Origin: an uncultured Eubacteriales bacterium
GTDB taxonomy: Bacteria; Bacillota; Clostridia; Christensenellales; Aristaeellaceae
Reading direction: 5' to 3'
Length of the DNA: 47,954 bases
Assembly: GCA_902789795.1 (NCBI GenBank)
Contig: CADAPM010000017.1
Span: 1 to 47,954 of the forward strand
Shown: positions 8,652 through 15,121 of the stretch, in pieces
Layout: each line of letters starts with the position of its first letter
Numbering within the stretch: position 1 is the stretch's first letter
Program-made: the position numbers and the translations under genes
The notes under the pieces: model-generated
What the model was told of the DNA's origin: nothing
What the model saw: the letters and a program-made list of their open reading frames with translations, nothing else
Databases searched by the model: none

Positions 8652-8677
8652 AGAGAACAGACGATCCACAATCAAAC

Positions 8678-8718
8678 AAAGACTATGGCAAGCGAAATGC
8701 GCCGGCCATAGTCTTTTC
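8678..8718 (+). terminator. Intrinsic terminator of the moron gene
   Basis: A perfect 12-bp stem, AAAGACTATGGC (8678-8689) with GCCATAGTCTTT (8705-8716), and a short T-run. It separates the moron from the scaffold gene. Confidence 0.8.
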
Positions 8719-8742
8719 ATTTGCAATCAAGGAGGCAGAATC

Positions 8743-9102
8743 ATGAACGAAAACCAAGAGAACATGGACGATCAGGCGGCAGCCAAGGAACAGGAGATGG
8801 CGCCGGAGCTTTCACAAAAGCTGCAGGCGCTGGAGGAGCGCGAGGCGGCGCTGTGCCTCCGGGAGCGGCAGATGCGCATGCGCACGCAGCTGAAGGACTG
8901 CGAGCTGCCGGAGGAGCTGATGGAGTGCCTGGACCTGTCCAGCGACGAGCGGGCGGAAAAGACGCTGGAGACTCTGGCGGGGGCCTTCCACGACGCCGTG
9001 ACCCGCAGGGTCAAACAAAAGCTCGGCGCGGAGCCGCCCCGGGCCGCCGCAGCCGCGCAGGACGGGATGGCGGCCGTAAGACGAGCTATGGGGTTAAAGT
9101 GA
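8743..9102 (+). CDS. Phage capsid scaffolding protein (DUF4355-like)
   Basis: A 119-residue acidic protein. Residues 15-50 form a charged coiled coil (SQKLQALEEREAALCLRERQ), followed by the typical 'LPEELMECLDLSSDERAEKTLETL..AF..AV' helical hairpin and an Ala-rich tail. This is the architecture of DUF4355 scaffolding proteins, which fill the procapsid and leave before maturation. It is shorter than most members. AAGGAGG lies 7 nt before the ATG. The gene order scaffold then capsid is the standard one. Confidence 0.75.
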   Translation: MNENQENMDDQAAAKEQEMAPELSQKLQALEEREAALCLRERQMRMRTQLKDCELPEELMECLDLSSDERAEKTLETLAGAFHDAVTRRVKQKLGAEPPRAAAAAQDGMAAVRRAMGLK

Positions 9103-9124
9103 CTGTTCAGTGAACTGAACAGTC
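9101..9124. repeat. Perfect 10-bp inverted repeat at the scaffold stop codon
   Basis: GACTGTTCAG, TGAA loop, CTGAACAGTC. The TGA stop of the scaffold gene overlaps the first arm. There is no T-run, so it is unlikely to be an intrinsic terminator; it may be an operator, an RNA processing or stability hairpin, or an insertion scar. Confidence 0.6.
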
Positions 9125-9145
9125 CCGCATGGGGGAGAAATCGAA

Positions 9146-9284
9146 AGGTTGAAGGTTGAAGGGAGAAGGGTTAAGGTAGGAAGTAGGAGTTAGGAAGTAG
9201 GAAGTAATTATTGTTTATGCAGCGGCGGTAGTAATGCCGGGGCAGGAGCAGAATTACTTTCTACTTTCTCCTTCCTACTTCCTA
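9146..9284. repeat. Heptamer element E4 (complete, core inverted)
   Basis: A long left array first uses TTGAAGG-type units and then shifts in register to TAGGAAG units (9146-9207). A core of about 50 bp follows (9205-9260), then a right array of CTACTTC units (9258-9284). The core is the reverse complement of the core in E8, E9 and E10, while the arms keep the same orientation because they are palindromic. Confidence 0.8.
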
Positions 9285-9345
9285 ATTGATTCATTGCACA
9301 ACAGAATTCGATCAAATAACAAACAAAAAACAAGGAGGAACAATT

Positions 9346-10203
9346 ATGCCTAACAATTCTATCACACTATTCAAAAAGTACGTTCCGCTGCTGGATGAGA
9401 CTTACAGGGTGGCAGCGCTGACCAGCGTGCTGGACGGGCCGGAGGAGATGGCCCGGGAGGGCGCGAACGCGGGGGAAATCGTCATCCCGGACATGACCAT
9501 GCAGGGGCTGGTGGGCTACAGCCGCAACAACGGCTTCACCGACGGCACCGTGACCCTGACCAACACCACCTACCAGTGCAATTACGAGCGCGGCAGGATG
9601 TTCACGGTGGACGCCCTGGACAACGCGGAGACCGCGGGCGTGGCCTTTGGCCGTCTGGCGGGCGAGTTCATCCGCAACCATGTGGCGCCGGAAATCGACG
9701 CCTTCCGCATCGCGCGGTATGCCGGGACCTCCGGCATCGGCAGCGCGTCCGCGGATCTTTCCACCGGCGTGGATGTGATTGCGGCGCTGCGCGTCGCGGC
9801 CACGGCCATGGATAATGGCGAGGTGCCGCTGGACCAGCGCTATCTGTTCATCACGCCGGCGCTGTACACGCTCATCGAGGACCTGGATACCATCAAGAGC
9901 CGCGCGGTGCTCAGCCGCTTCGAGCAGATCATCCAGGTGCCCCAGACCCGCATGTACAGCGGCATCAGCCTGTCCACCAGCGGCGCGGGCGGGTATTCCA
10001 AGACTTCCACGGCCAAGAACCTGAACTTTCTGGCGGTGCACAAGCCGGCGGTGATCCAGTACAACAAGCATGTCGCGCCCAAGGTGGTCACGCCCGAGCA
10101 GAACCCCGCCGCCGACGCCTGGAAGTTCGGCTACCGCGTGAACGGCATCGCCGATGTGTTCAAGAACAAGAAGGCGGGCGTATACGCGCACCTGGCGGCG
10201 TAA
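9346..10203 (+). CDS. Phage major capsid protein (HK97-fold type)
   Basis: A 285-residue shell protein. Its segments look like a compact HK97-fold coat protein of Siphoviridae-type Firmicutes phages: an N-terminal arm with 'LDETYRVAALTSVLD', then the central 'GRMFTVDALDNAETAGVAFGRLAGEFIRNHVAPEIDAFR' region (E-loop and spine) and a C-terminal 'VFKNKKAGVYAH' strand. The identification rests on pattern and on position after the scaffold gene. AAGGAGG lies 8 nt before the ATG. The frame is complete, and heptamer elements flank it on both sides (E4, E5). Confidence 0.82.
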   Translation: MPNNSITLFKKYVPLLDETYRVAALTSVLDGPEEMAREGANAGEIVIPDMTMQGLVGYSRNNGFTDGTVTLTNTTYQCNYERGRMFTVDALDNAETAGVAFGRLAGEFIRNHVAPEIDAFRIARYAGTSGIGSASADLSTGVDVIAALRVAATAMDNGEVPLDQRYLFITPALYTLIEDLDTIKSRAVLSRFEQIIQVPQTRMYSGISLSTSGAGGYSKTSTAKNLNFLAVHKPAVIQYNKHVAPKVVTPEQNPAADAWKFGYRVNGIADVFKNKKAGVYAHLAA

Positions 10204-10204
10204 T

Positions 10205-10330
10205 TAAGTGATAAGTGATAAGAGATAAGTGATAAGTTGCGGTAGAAATGCCTGACGGCATTTCAAATCAAAGAAATCGCGGAGCGATTTCATCCTGAAC
10301 TTATCACTCATCATTCATCACTTATCACTA
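10205..10330. repeat. Heptamer element E5 (complete)
   Basis: The left array has units of AAGTGAT (10205-10236). Then come GTTGCGG, hairpin AAATGCC/GGCATTT (10246-10263), hairpin AAATCGC/GCGATTT (10274-10290), CCTGAACT and the complementary right array of TTATCAC units (10299-10330). It is the clearest copy of the GTTGCGG...CCTGAACT core type. Confidence 0.85.
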
Positions 10331-10343
10331 AATGGAGGAGTTT

Positions 10344-10664
10344 ATGGAGGAAATGCTGTCAACCTTGCGTGCGCTGGTCGGGCGCGGGGATGAGGGGGAG
10401 GACGCTCTGCTGGGCGTCCTCCTTTCTCAGGCCCGGGCGGCGGTGCTGGGCATCACGGGCAGGACGGAACTGCCGGAGGGGCTGAAGGGCGCGGTCGTCG
10501 ATCTGGCGGTGCTGCGCTACAACCGGCGCGGCATGGAAGGGGAGACGCAGCGCACCGAGGGCGGCGTCACCGCGCAGATGGAGGCGCTGCCGGAGGACAT
10601 CCGGCGGCAGCTCAGGCGTTACACGCTGGCGAAAGCGGGGGTGGAACGATGCGCGAACGGATGA
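10344..10664 (+). CDS. Phage head-tail connector protein (gp6-like adaptor)
   Basis: A 106-residue helical protein placed directly after the capsid gene, with the feel of the Phage_connect_1/DNA-packaging adaptor family: 'LLGVLLSQARAAVLGITGRTELPEGLKGAVVDLAVLRYNRRGMEGETQRTEGG'. Such adaptors bind the portal and begin the neck. The chosen ATG has GGAGGAG just upstream; an in-frame ATG at 10332 lies inside that ribosome site. It overlaps the next gene by 16 bp. Confidence 0.72.
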   Translation: MEEMLSTLRALVGRGDEGEDALLGVLLSQARAAVLGITGRTELPEGLKGAVVDLAVLRYNRRGMEGETQRTEGGVTAQMEALPEDIRRQLRRYTLAKAGVERCANG

Positions 10665-10981
10665 TCCGCCACCGGACCTTCCTGCTCATGCGGCCGCAGC
10701 CGCAGGCGGGGGAGCCCTGGCCCCCGGAGGCGCATCTGGAGCGTCTGCTGACCGGGGCAAAGTATGACCTGCCGGAAACGGAAAAGCTGACCCTGGGCGG
10801 CCCCAGGCCGGAACAGGGGTTCTGCCTGGTGCTGCCGGCGGAAGAAGATATCCGGGCCGGGGATCTGCTGCGGCCGGCGGGGGATCCCGCCAGGCGCTAC
10901 GCGGTCACGGAGGTGCGCAGGTATCCCGGACACGCAGAGGCGGCGGCCCGGAGGATCCCGGACGAGGAGGAAACGGAATGA
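10649..10981 (+). CDS. Phage head-completion protein, putative
   Basis: A 110-residue basic protein with a beta-rich middle ('LRPAGDPARRYAVTEVRRYPGHAEAAARR') that resembles head-closure or minor structural proteins encoded right after the connector. There is no diagnostic motif. It overlaps the connector by 16 bp and the holin by 4 bp, so translation is probably coupled. In a normal siphophage the tail-completion and tail-tube genes would follow; here the holin follows directly. Confidence 0.5.
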   Translation: MRERMIRHRTFLLMRPQPQAGEPWPPEAHLERLLTGAKYDLPETEKLTLGGPRPEQGFCLVLPAEEDIRAGDLLRPAGDPARRYAVTEVRRYPGHAEAAARRIPDEEETE

Positions 10982-11397
10982 AGAATCAGACGATCGAACT
11001 GTGCTTTGCCCAGTGCCGGGCGGCCGCGGCGCTGATCGGCGGGTGGCTGGGGTATTTTCTGGGCGGGATGGACGGGCTGCTGACGGCGCTGATCGCGCTG
11101 GTCGGGCTGGATTATCTGACCGGCGTGCTGTGCGCGGTCGCGGAAAGAAAGCTGTCCAGCGCCGTGGGGTTCCGCGGCATCTGCCGCAAAGCGCTCATCT
11201 TTATGCTGGTGGGGGTCGGGCATCTGCTGGACACCCATGTGGCGGGCTCCGGGGCGGCCATGCGGACGGCGGTGATCTGCTTTTACCTGTCCAACGAGGG
11301 CATCTCCCTGCTGGAAAACGTGTCCCGGCTGGGGCTGCCGGTGCCGGAGCGGCTGAAGGAGGCCCTGCGGCAGCTGCACAGTAAGGACGGGGAATGA
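10978..11397 (+). CDS. Phage holin (toxin secretion/phage lysis holin family)
   Basis: A 139-residue integral membrane protein with three to four hydrophobic segments (about 16-31, 33-52, 72-88 and a weaker one near 100-115). It carries the family pattern 'LTALIALVGLDYLTGVLCA...KLSS.VGFRGICRKALIFMLV'. Holins open the cytoplasmic membrane for endolysin release. The C-terminus is charged and helical (PERLKEALRQL). The stop overlaps the endolysin start (ATGA). Confidence 0.88.
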   Translation: MKNQTIELCFAQCRAAAALIGGWLGYFLGGMDGLLTALIALVGLDYLTGVLCAVAERKLSSAVGFRGICRKALIFMLVGVGHLLDTHVAGSGAAMRTAVICFYLSNEGISLLENVSRLGLPVPERLKEALRQLHSKDGE

Positions 11398-12197
11398 GCG
11401 GGAGGATCGATCAGCCCTTCACCAACGAGCACTTTGCGGCCTGGTGCGAAAAAATGGTCGGGCGCCCGTATTGGTACGGCGCGTGCTGCTACCGCGCCAC
11501 GGAGGTGCTGCTCAGGAAAAAGCGGAGCCGCTACCCGAAGCGCTATCCTGTATCCATGAACGCGAAATACAGGCGGGACATCGCCGCCGGGGAGGTCGTG
11601 GCGGACTGCATCGGCGCGTGCAAGGGCTATGCCTGGTCGGACGGCGGGGAGGCGATCCTCGCCGCCTTGGGGCAGAAGGGCTCTATCCCGATGAAATACC
11701 AGGCGAACGGCTGCCCGGACAAGGGCGCGGACAGCATGCTCGCCTGGGCGAAGCGACAGGGCATGCCTTGGGGCGGCATCGGCACGCTGCCGGACGTGCC
11801 GGGGCTGTGCCTGCACAAGCAGGGCCACGTGGGCTACACCGTGGGCGGCGGCTATGCAGTGGAATGGCGCGGCACGAAGTGGGGCTGCGTCCGGACGGCC
11901 ATCGCGGACCGGCCCTGGACCGAGTGGTTCGCCCTGCCCTTCATCGACTACGCAAACGCCCCTCTGCCCCGGCGGAAGCGGACGCTTCGGCGTGGGAACA
12001 AAGGGGCGGAGGTCAGAACACTGCAGGAATCATTGAATCAGCGCGGCGCTGCTCTGGCCGTGGACGGGAAATTCGGGAAGCGGACGGAGGTAGCGGTCAG
12101 ACAGTTTCAGCGTGAAAACGGGCTGAAGGCGGATGGAGTGTGCGGGGAAAGGACGTGGGAGAGGTTGGAAAAGTTGAAGGGTGAAGGGAAAGTGTGA
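11394..12197 (+). CDS. Phage endolysin: NlpC/P60-like domain plus PG-binding domain
   Basis: A 267-residue lysin. The N-terminal half resembles cysteine peptidases of the CHAP/NlpC type, with candidate catalytic Cys72 in 'ADCIGACKGYAW' and His145 in 'GHVGYTVGGGYAVEWRG'. Residues about 197-258 form a complete PG_binding_1 domain ('RGNKGAEVRTLQESLNQRG...DGKFGKRTEVAVRQFQ'). The last eight residues (KLKGEGKV) and the stop are encoded by heptamers of element E6, so the original 3' end has been overwritten, though the binding domain looks complete. There is no signal peptide, so export depends on the adjacent holin. Confidence 0.85.
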   Translation: MSGRIDQPFTNEHFAAWCEKMVGRPYWYGACCYRATEVLLRKKRSRYPKRYPVSMNAKYRRDIAAGEVVADCIGACKGYAWSDGGEAILAALGQKGSIPMKYQANGCPDKGADSMLAWAKRQGMPWGGIGTLPDVPGLCLHKQGHVGYTVGGGYAVEWRGTKWGCVRTAIADRPWTEWFALPFIDYANAPLPRRKRTLRRGNKGAEVRTLQESLNQRGAALAVDGKFGKRTEVAVRQFQRENGLKADGVCGERTWERLEKLKGEGKV

Positions 12198-12253
12198 GTG
12201 TGGAGAGTGAAGAGTGAAGAGTGGAGTGAGGAGTTGCGGCGCTTCGCGCTGCG
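12162..12253. repeat. Heptamer element E6 (left half)
   Basis: About ten heptamers drift from TTGAAGG-like to GAGTGAA/GAGTGGA units (12162-12232), followed by GTTGCGG and a short GC hairpin. The array starts inside the endolysin gene. No right array follows; a MITE-like hairpin element lies just downstream. Confidence 0.7.
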
Positions 12254-12290
12254 TGCGAGATGGACAGCATTAATAGGTATTACAATATTA

Positions 12291-12422
12291 TTTACGCGCA
12301 ACAGGACGGGCGGGCCAGTGTCCCGCCCCTACGGCGGTTGCGGATATTGCTGTGATTTGAATCGCTTTTGGGTTATCTTGTAGGGGCGCCACACTGGGGG
12401 CGCCCGTCCTGTGACGCGTAAA
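12291..12422. mobile_element. MITE-like hairpin element, 132 bp
   Basis: Terminal inverted repeats of 22 bp (12291-12312 and 12401-12422) match at 20 positions: TTTACGCG, two mismatches, ACAGGACGGGCG. The pairing extends imperfectly inward to arms of about 42 bp ending in CCCCTAC/GTAGGGG, leaving an AT-richer loop. There is no ORF and no clear target-site duplication. The GTAGGGGCG/GGGCG sequence resembles intergenic repeats seen in many Firmicutes genomes. Confidence 0.65.
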
Positions 12423-12439
12423 CGAAGCTTGGGGTAATG

Positions 12440-13024
12440 TTATACCTTTTCTGCCTCGCAGGCAGCGTTCAGGGATTCCTCGCAGGCCTTGTAGGCTTCC
12501 AGGGTGTCGGAGAGCAGCTGGTCCAGCTCGATGCTGAGCATGTCCGCGCCTTGCTGGATCACGTCCCGGGAGCAGCCGGCGGCGAAGCGCTTGTCCTTGA
12601 ATTTCTTTTTCAGGGATTTCAGGTCCATATCCTGGGCGGACCTGGAGGGGCGCATCAGCACTGCCGCGCCGATGAGGCCGGTCAGCTCGTCCACGGCGAA
12701 GAGGGTCTTTTCCATATCGCTTTCCGGGCGTATATCCACGCAGATGCCGTAGCCGTGGCTGCAGACCGCTCGAATGAAGTCCTCCGGCGCGCCGATCTCC
12801 CGGAGGAGATCCGGTGCGACCAGGCAGTGCTGCTCCGGGTATTTTTCAAAGTCCACGTCGTGCAGCAGGCCGACCATGGCCCACAGGTCGGGGTCGCCGC
12901 CGTTTTTCAGCGCGAACTGACGCATTACGGCCTCCACCGTCAGCCCGTGGCGGATGTGGAAGGGCTCGTCATTGTACTTTTTAAGCAGGGCAAGGGCCTG
13001 ATCGCGGGTGAATGGGAGCATCAT
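12440..13024 (-). CDS. HD-domain phosphohydrolase-like protein
   Basis: A 194-residue protein with the metal-binding HD signature: His26 in 'IRHGLTVEA', His55-Asp56 in 'GLLHDVDFEKYP' and Asp112 in 'AVDELTGLI'. HD proteins hydrolyse phosphomonoesters or nucleotides; the substrate is unknown. GGAGG lies 5 nt before the first of two consecutive ATGs. It is downstream of and co-directional with the GH13 gene, separated by 60 bp that hold a heptamer array, so the two may form one operon. Confidence 0.8.
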   Translation of the reverse strand: MMLPFTRDQALALLKKYNDEPFHIRHGLTVEAVMRQFALKNGGDPDLWAMVGLLHDVDFEKYPEQHCLVAPDLLREIGAPEDFIRAVCSHGYGICVDIRPESDMEKTLFAVDELTGLIGAAVLMRPSRSAQDMDLKSLKKKFKDKRFAAGCSRDVIQQGADMLSIELDQLLSDTLEAYKACEESLNAACEAEKV

Positions 13025-13041
13025 AAAAACCTCCGGTTTTT

Positions 13042-13076
13042 AGGTTGAAGGCAGAAGGGTGAAGGGAGGAGGTGAA
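13042..13076. repeat. Heptamer array E7 (single arm)
   Basis: Four to five AGGTTGA/AGGGTGA-type heptamers between the HD gene and the GH13 gene. No complementary arm or core is visible. Confidence 0.5.
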
Positions 13077-13084
13077 TAGTGTTT

Positions 13085-14668
13085 TCAGGCGCCGTAGATG
13101 GCGAAGGATTCAGGGGGCAGGATGTCGGAGGCGTCGCCCGCCCTGTTGGCGCCGAGGGCGAACAGGCACTGGCGGCCGGACAGCTTTTTGGCGATGGCTT
13201 CGGGCAGCGGGACGGCTTTGCCGGAGGGGTTCACGCACAGGTACAGGCCGCCTCGGCGGTAAACCAGGGCGTGGGGCTCGCCGGGGATCTCGAAGGCCTC
13301 GAAGTCCGTGTCGGCAGCCAGGTCCTTGTGCTCGTGGCGGAAGCGGACGAGGGCGCGCACCGTCTCCAGCAGGGAGGCGGGGTCGCCCTCCTGGGCTGCT
13401 ACGGTCGGGGCGTCCGGAGACGCATCCACCGGCAGATAGAGCAGGGAAGCGTCCGCGCCGGAGAAACCGAGGTTTTTGCCGGCGGCCCACTGCATGGGCG
13501 TGCGGGTGCCGGTGCGGGTGTAGCCGCCTTCCTTGGTGGGCATGCCCGCCTGGTAGCGCATGCCGATCTCGTCACCGTAGTAGATGAAGGGCACGCCGGG
13601 CAGGGTCAGGAGGAAGGCGTAAGCCAGCTTGGCCTCCTCCGGCGTGAGGTCGGGGCAGACGCGGGGCGTGTCATGGTTGCAGGTGATCATGGCGATGTAG
13701 CCGTGATCGCGGCTCGTGGCGTAGCGGGGCAGGTAATCCTTGAGGAAGCGATGGATATCGCCCCGGCCGTCCCGGCGGAAGAAGCTGTTTTCCCCGTCGC
13801 GCAGCAGGGTGTGATAGCCGTTGTCCCAGTGATCGAGGTAGAAATCCGCATGGAAGCCGCCGCTGACGATGGCCTGCTCGGGCCAGGACCATTCCGCCAC
13901 CAGGGCGGCCTCGGGGTACTCGCGGTCGAGCATGGTGCGGATGTCGCGCCAGATCGCGCAGGTGCCGGACTTCTGATCGTCGTCGCCCTTGACCAGGGAG
14001 CCGGCCATGTCCACGCGGAAGCCGTCCGCGCCGCGGTCGAGCCAGAAGCGCATGACGTCCTTCATGGCCTCGCGGGTGGCGAGGGCCTCCGGGCTGTCCG
14101 TGGCGCACTGCCAGGGCTCGGTCGGGTGCAGCCAGCCGTAGTTGAGGGCGGGCTGGCACTTGAAGAAGTTGAGCATGTAAGTGCCGTTGCGCGGGCGCTC
14201 GCCCCCGATATAAGGCGCGCCGGGGATGCCCTTGATCCAGTCGTCGGACCAGATGTAGCGGCCGGAATACTCGTTGGGCGTCTCTTCGCCGCTCTTCAGG
14301 AACCAGGGATGCTCCTCGGAGGTGTGGCCGGGCACCAGGTCCAGGATCACGCGGATGCCCTGGCGGTGGGCCTCCTCAAACAGATGATAAAGGTCCTCGT
14401 TGGTGCCGTAGCGCGGGGCGACGCGCTTGTAGTCGCGCACGTCGTAGCCGGCGTCCTTGAAGGGTGAATCGAAGCAGGGGTTGATCCACAGGGCGTTGCA
14501 GCCCAGGGAGCGGATATAGGGCAGCTTTTCGGTGATGCCGGCAAAGTCGCCGATGCCATCGCCGTTCGTATCATAGAAGGTCTGGGGATAGATCTCGTAA
14601 AAGACAGCGTCCCGGAGCCAGGCGGGGGCATCGGTGACGGAGAAGGTTGCGGGCTGTTCATTTTTCAT
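13085..14668 (-). CDS. GH13 alpha-glucosidase / oligo-glucosidase family protein
   Basis: A 527-residue cytoplasmic (beta/alpha)8 glycosidase. From the chosen ATG the triad is Asp220 (DGFRVDMAGS), Glu259 (LVAEWSWP) and Asp333 (CNHDTPR). Other family stretches are 'DGIGDFAGITEKLPYIRSLGCNALWINPCF' and 'GVPFIYYGDEIGM'. There is no signal peptide, so it acts on imported oligosaccharides, probably alpha-1,4 or alpha-1,6 glucosides; trehalose-synthase-like activity cannot be excluded. AGGAG lies 9 nt before this ATG; an earlier in-frame ATG lies 60 nt upstream without a ribosome site and inside the promoter. Confidence 0.88.
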   Translation of the reverse strand: MKNEQPATFSVTDAPAWLRDAVFYEIYPQTFYDTNGDGIGDFAGITEKLPYIRSLGCNALWINPCFDSPFKDAGYDVRDYKRVAPRYGTNEDLYHLFEEAHRQGIRVILDLVPGHTSEEHPWFLKSGEETPNEYSGRYIWSDDWIKGIPGAPYIGGERPRNGTYMLNFFKCQPALNYGWLHPTEPWQCATDSPEALATREAMKDVMRFWLDRGADGFRVDMAGSLVKGDDDQKSGTCAIWRDIRTMLDREYPEAALVAEWSWPEQAIVSGGFHADFYLDHWDNGYHTLLRDGENSFFRRDGRGDIHRFLKDYLPRYATSRDHGYIAMITCNHDTPRVCPDLTPEEAKLAYAFLLTLPGVPFIYYGDEIGMRYQAGMPTKEGGYTRTGTRTPMQWAAGKNLGFSGADASLLYLPVDASPDAPTVAAQEGDPASLLETVRALVRFRHEHKDLAADTDFEAFEIPGEPHALVYRRGGLYLCVNPSGKAVPLPEAIAKKLSGRQCLFALGANRAGDASDILPPESFAIYGA

Positions 14669-14699
14669 AGCAGAGAGCTCCTTTCCTGCGATTGCAACT

Positions 14700-14728
14700 A
14701 TTTTATGCAAATCGGCGGCAAAAAACAA
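14700..14728 (-). promoter_or_regulatory. Promoter of the GH13 gene
   Basis: Minus strand TTGTTT (14723-14728), 17-bp spacer, TAAAAT (14700-14705), about 30 nt before the chosen ATG. Confidence 0.5.
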
Positions 14729-14996
14729 GGGATATTTGAAAAAACCGGCGGTGGATGACCGCTGCCGTGCGTATTTAATAAAGATTTAATAATTTGGAAG
14801 CTCGGATGTGTGAGATGGCGTCTATATGCGGCCGTTATGTACATCAGATTAAGTATCGTAATATAATCTTAATAATTATGTAATATAATCGAAATAAAAC
14901 GCTTGAAAACGCCCCGTTCCCCTTCGGAAAGCAGGCGGGGCGCGGCATTCCGGCGGGCGGGGGCGGATCGGCGCCTGCTCATATGTTGCGGCGGGC
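14729..14996. other. AT-rich divergent intergenic region with direct repeats and a hairpin
   Basis: No gene is seen. The 10-bp sequence TAATATAATC occurs at 14859-14868 and 14881-14890, a 22-bp pitch (two helical turns) typical of tandem regulator sites. A GC hairpin (14910-14916 with 14936-14942) is followed on the minus strand by a T-rich tail and may be a terminator in that direction. The -35 box of the SPFH promoter begins right after the region. Confidence 0.4.
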
Positions 14997-15025
14997 TTGC
15001 CTGGACAGCGGAAAACGCTTATACT
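14997..15025 (+). promoter_or_regulatory. Sigma-A promoter of the SPFH operon
   Basis: TTGCCT (14997-15002), 17-bp spacer, TATACT (15020-15025). The leader of about 90 nt is GC-rich and contains complementary segments (GTTCCG with CGGAAC), ending at AAAGGAGG (15106-15113). Confidence 0.6.
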
Positions 15026-15121
15026 GTAGGTGTTCCGAAGGGGGGCGCGCGATCCCCGGGCTGAACGGAACGGCAACTGGCCCCGAGGGGCTGAACGTCT
15101 CACATAAAGGAGGCACTAAAA

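Noticed and set aside
5051-12197. A complete inducible prophage
   Set aside because: Tail, tape-measure, integrase, repressor and replication genes are absent, and no attachment-site repeats are seen at the borders.
13079-14467. A 462-residue plus-strand frame opposite the GH13 gene
   Set aside because: Antisense shadow; the minus-strand frame carries the full GH13 catalytic triad and a ribosome site.
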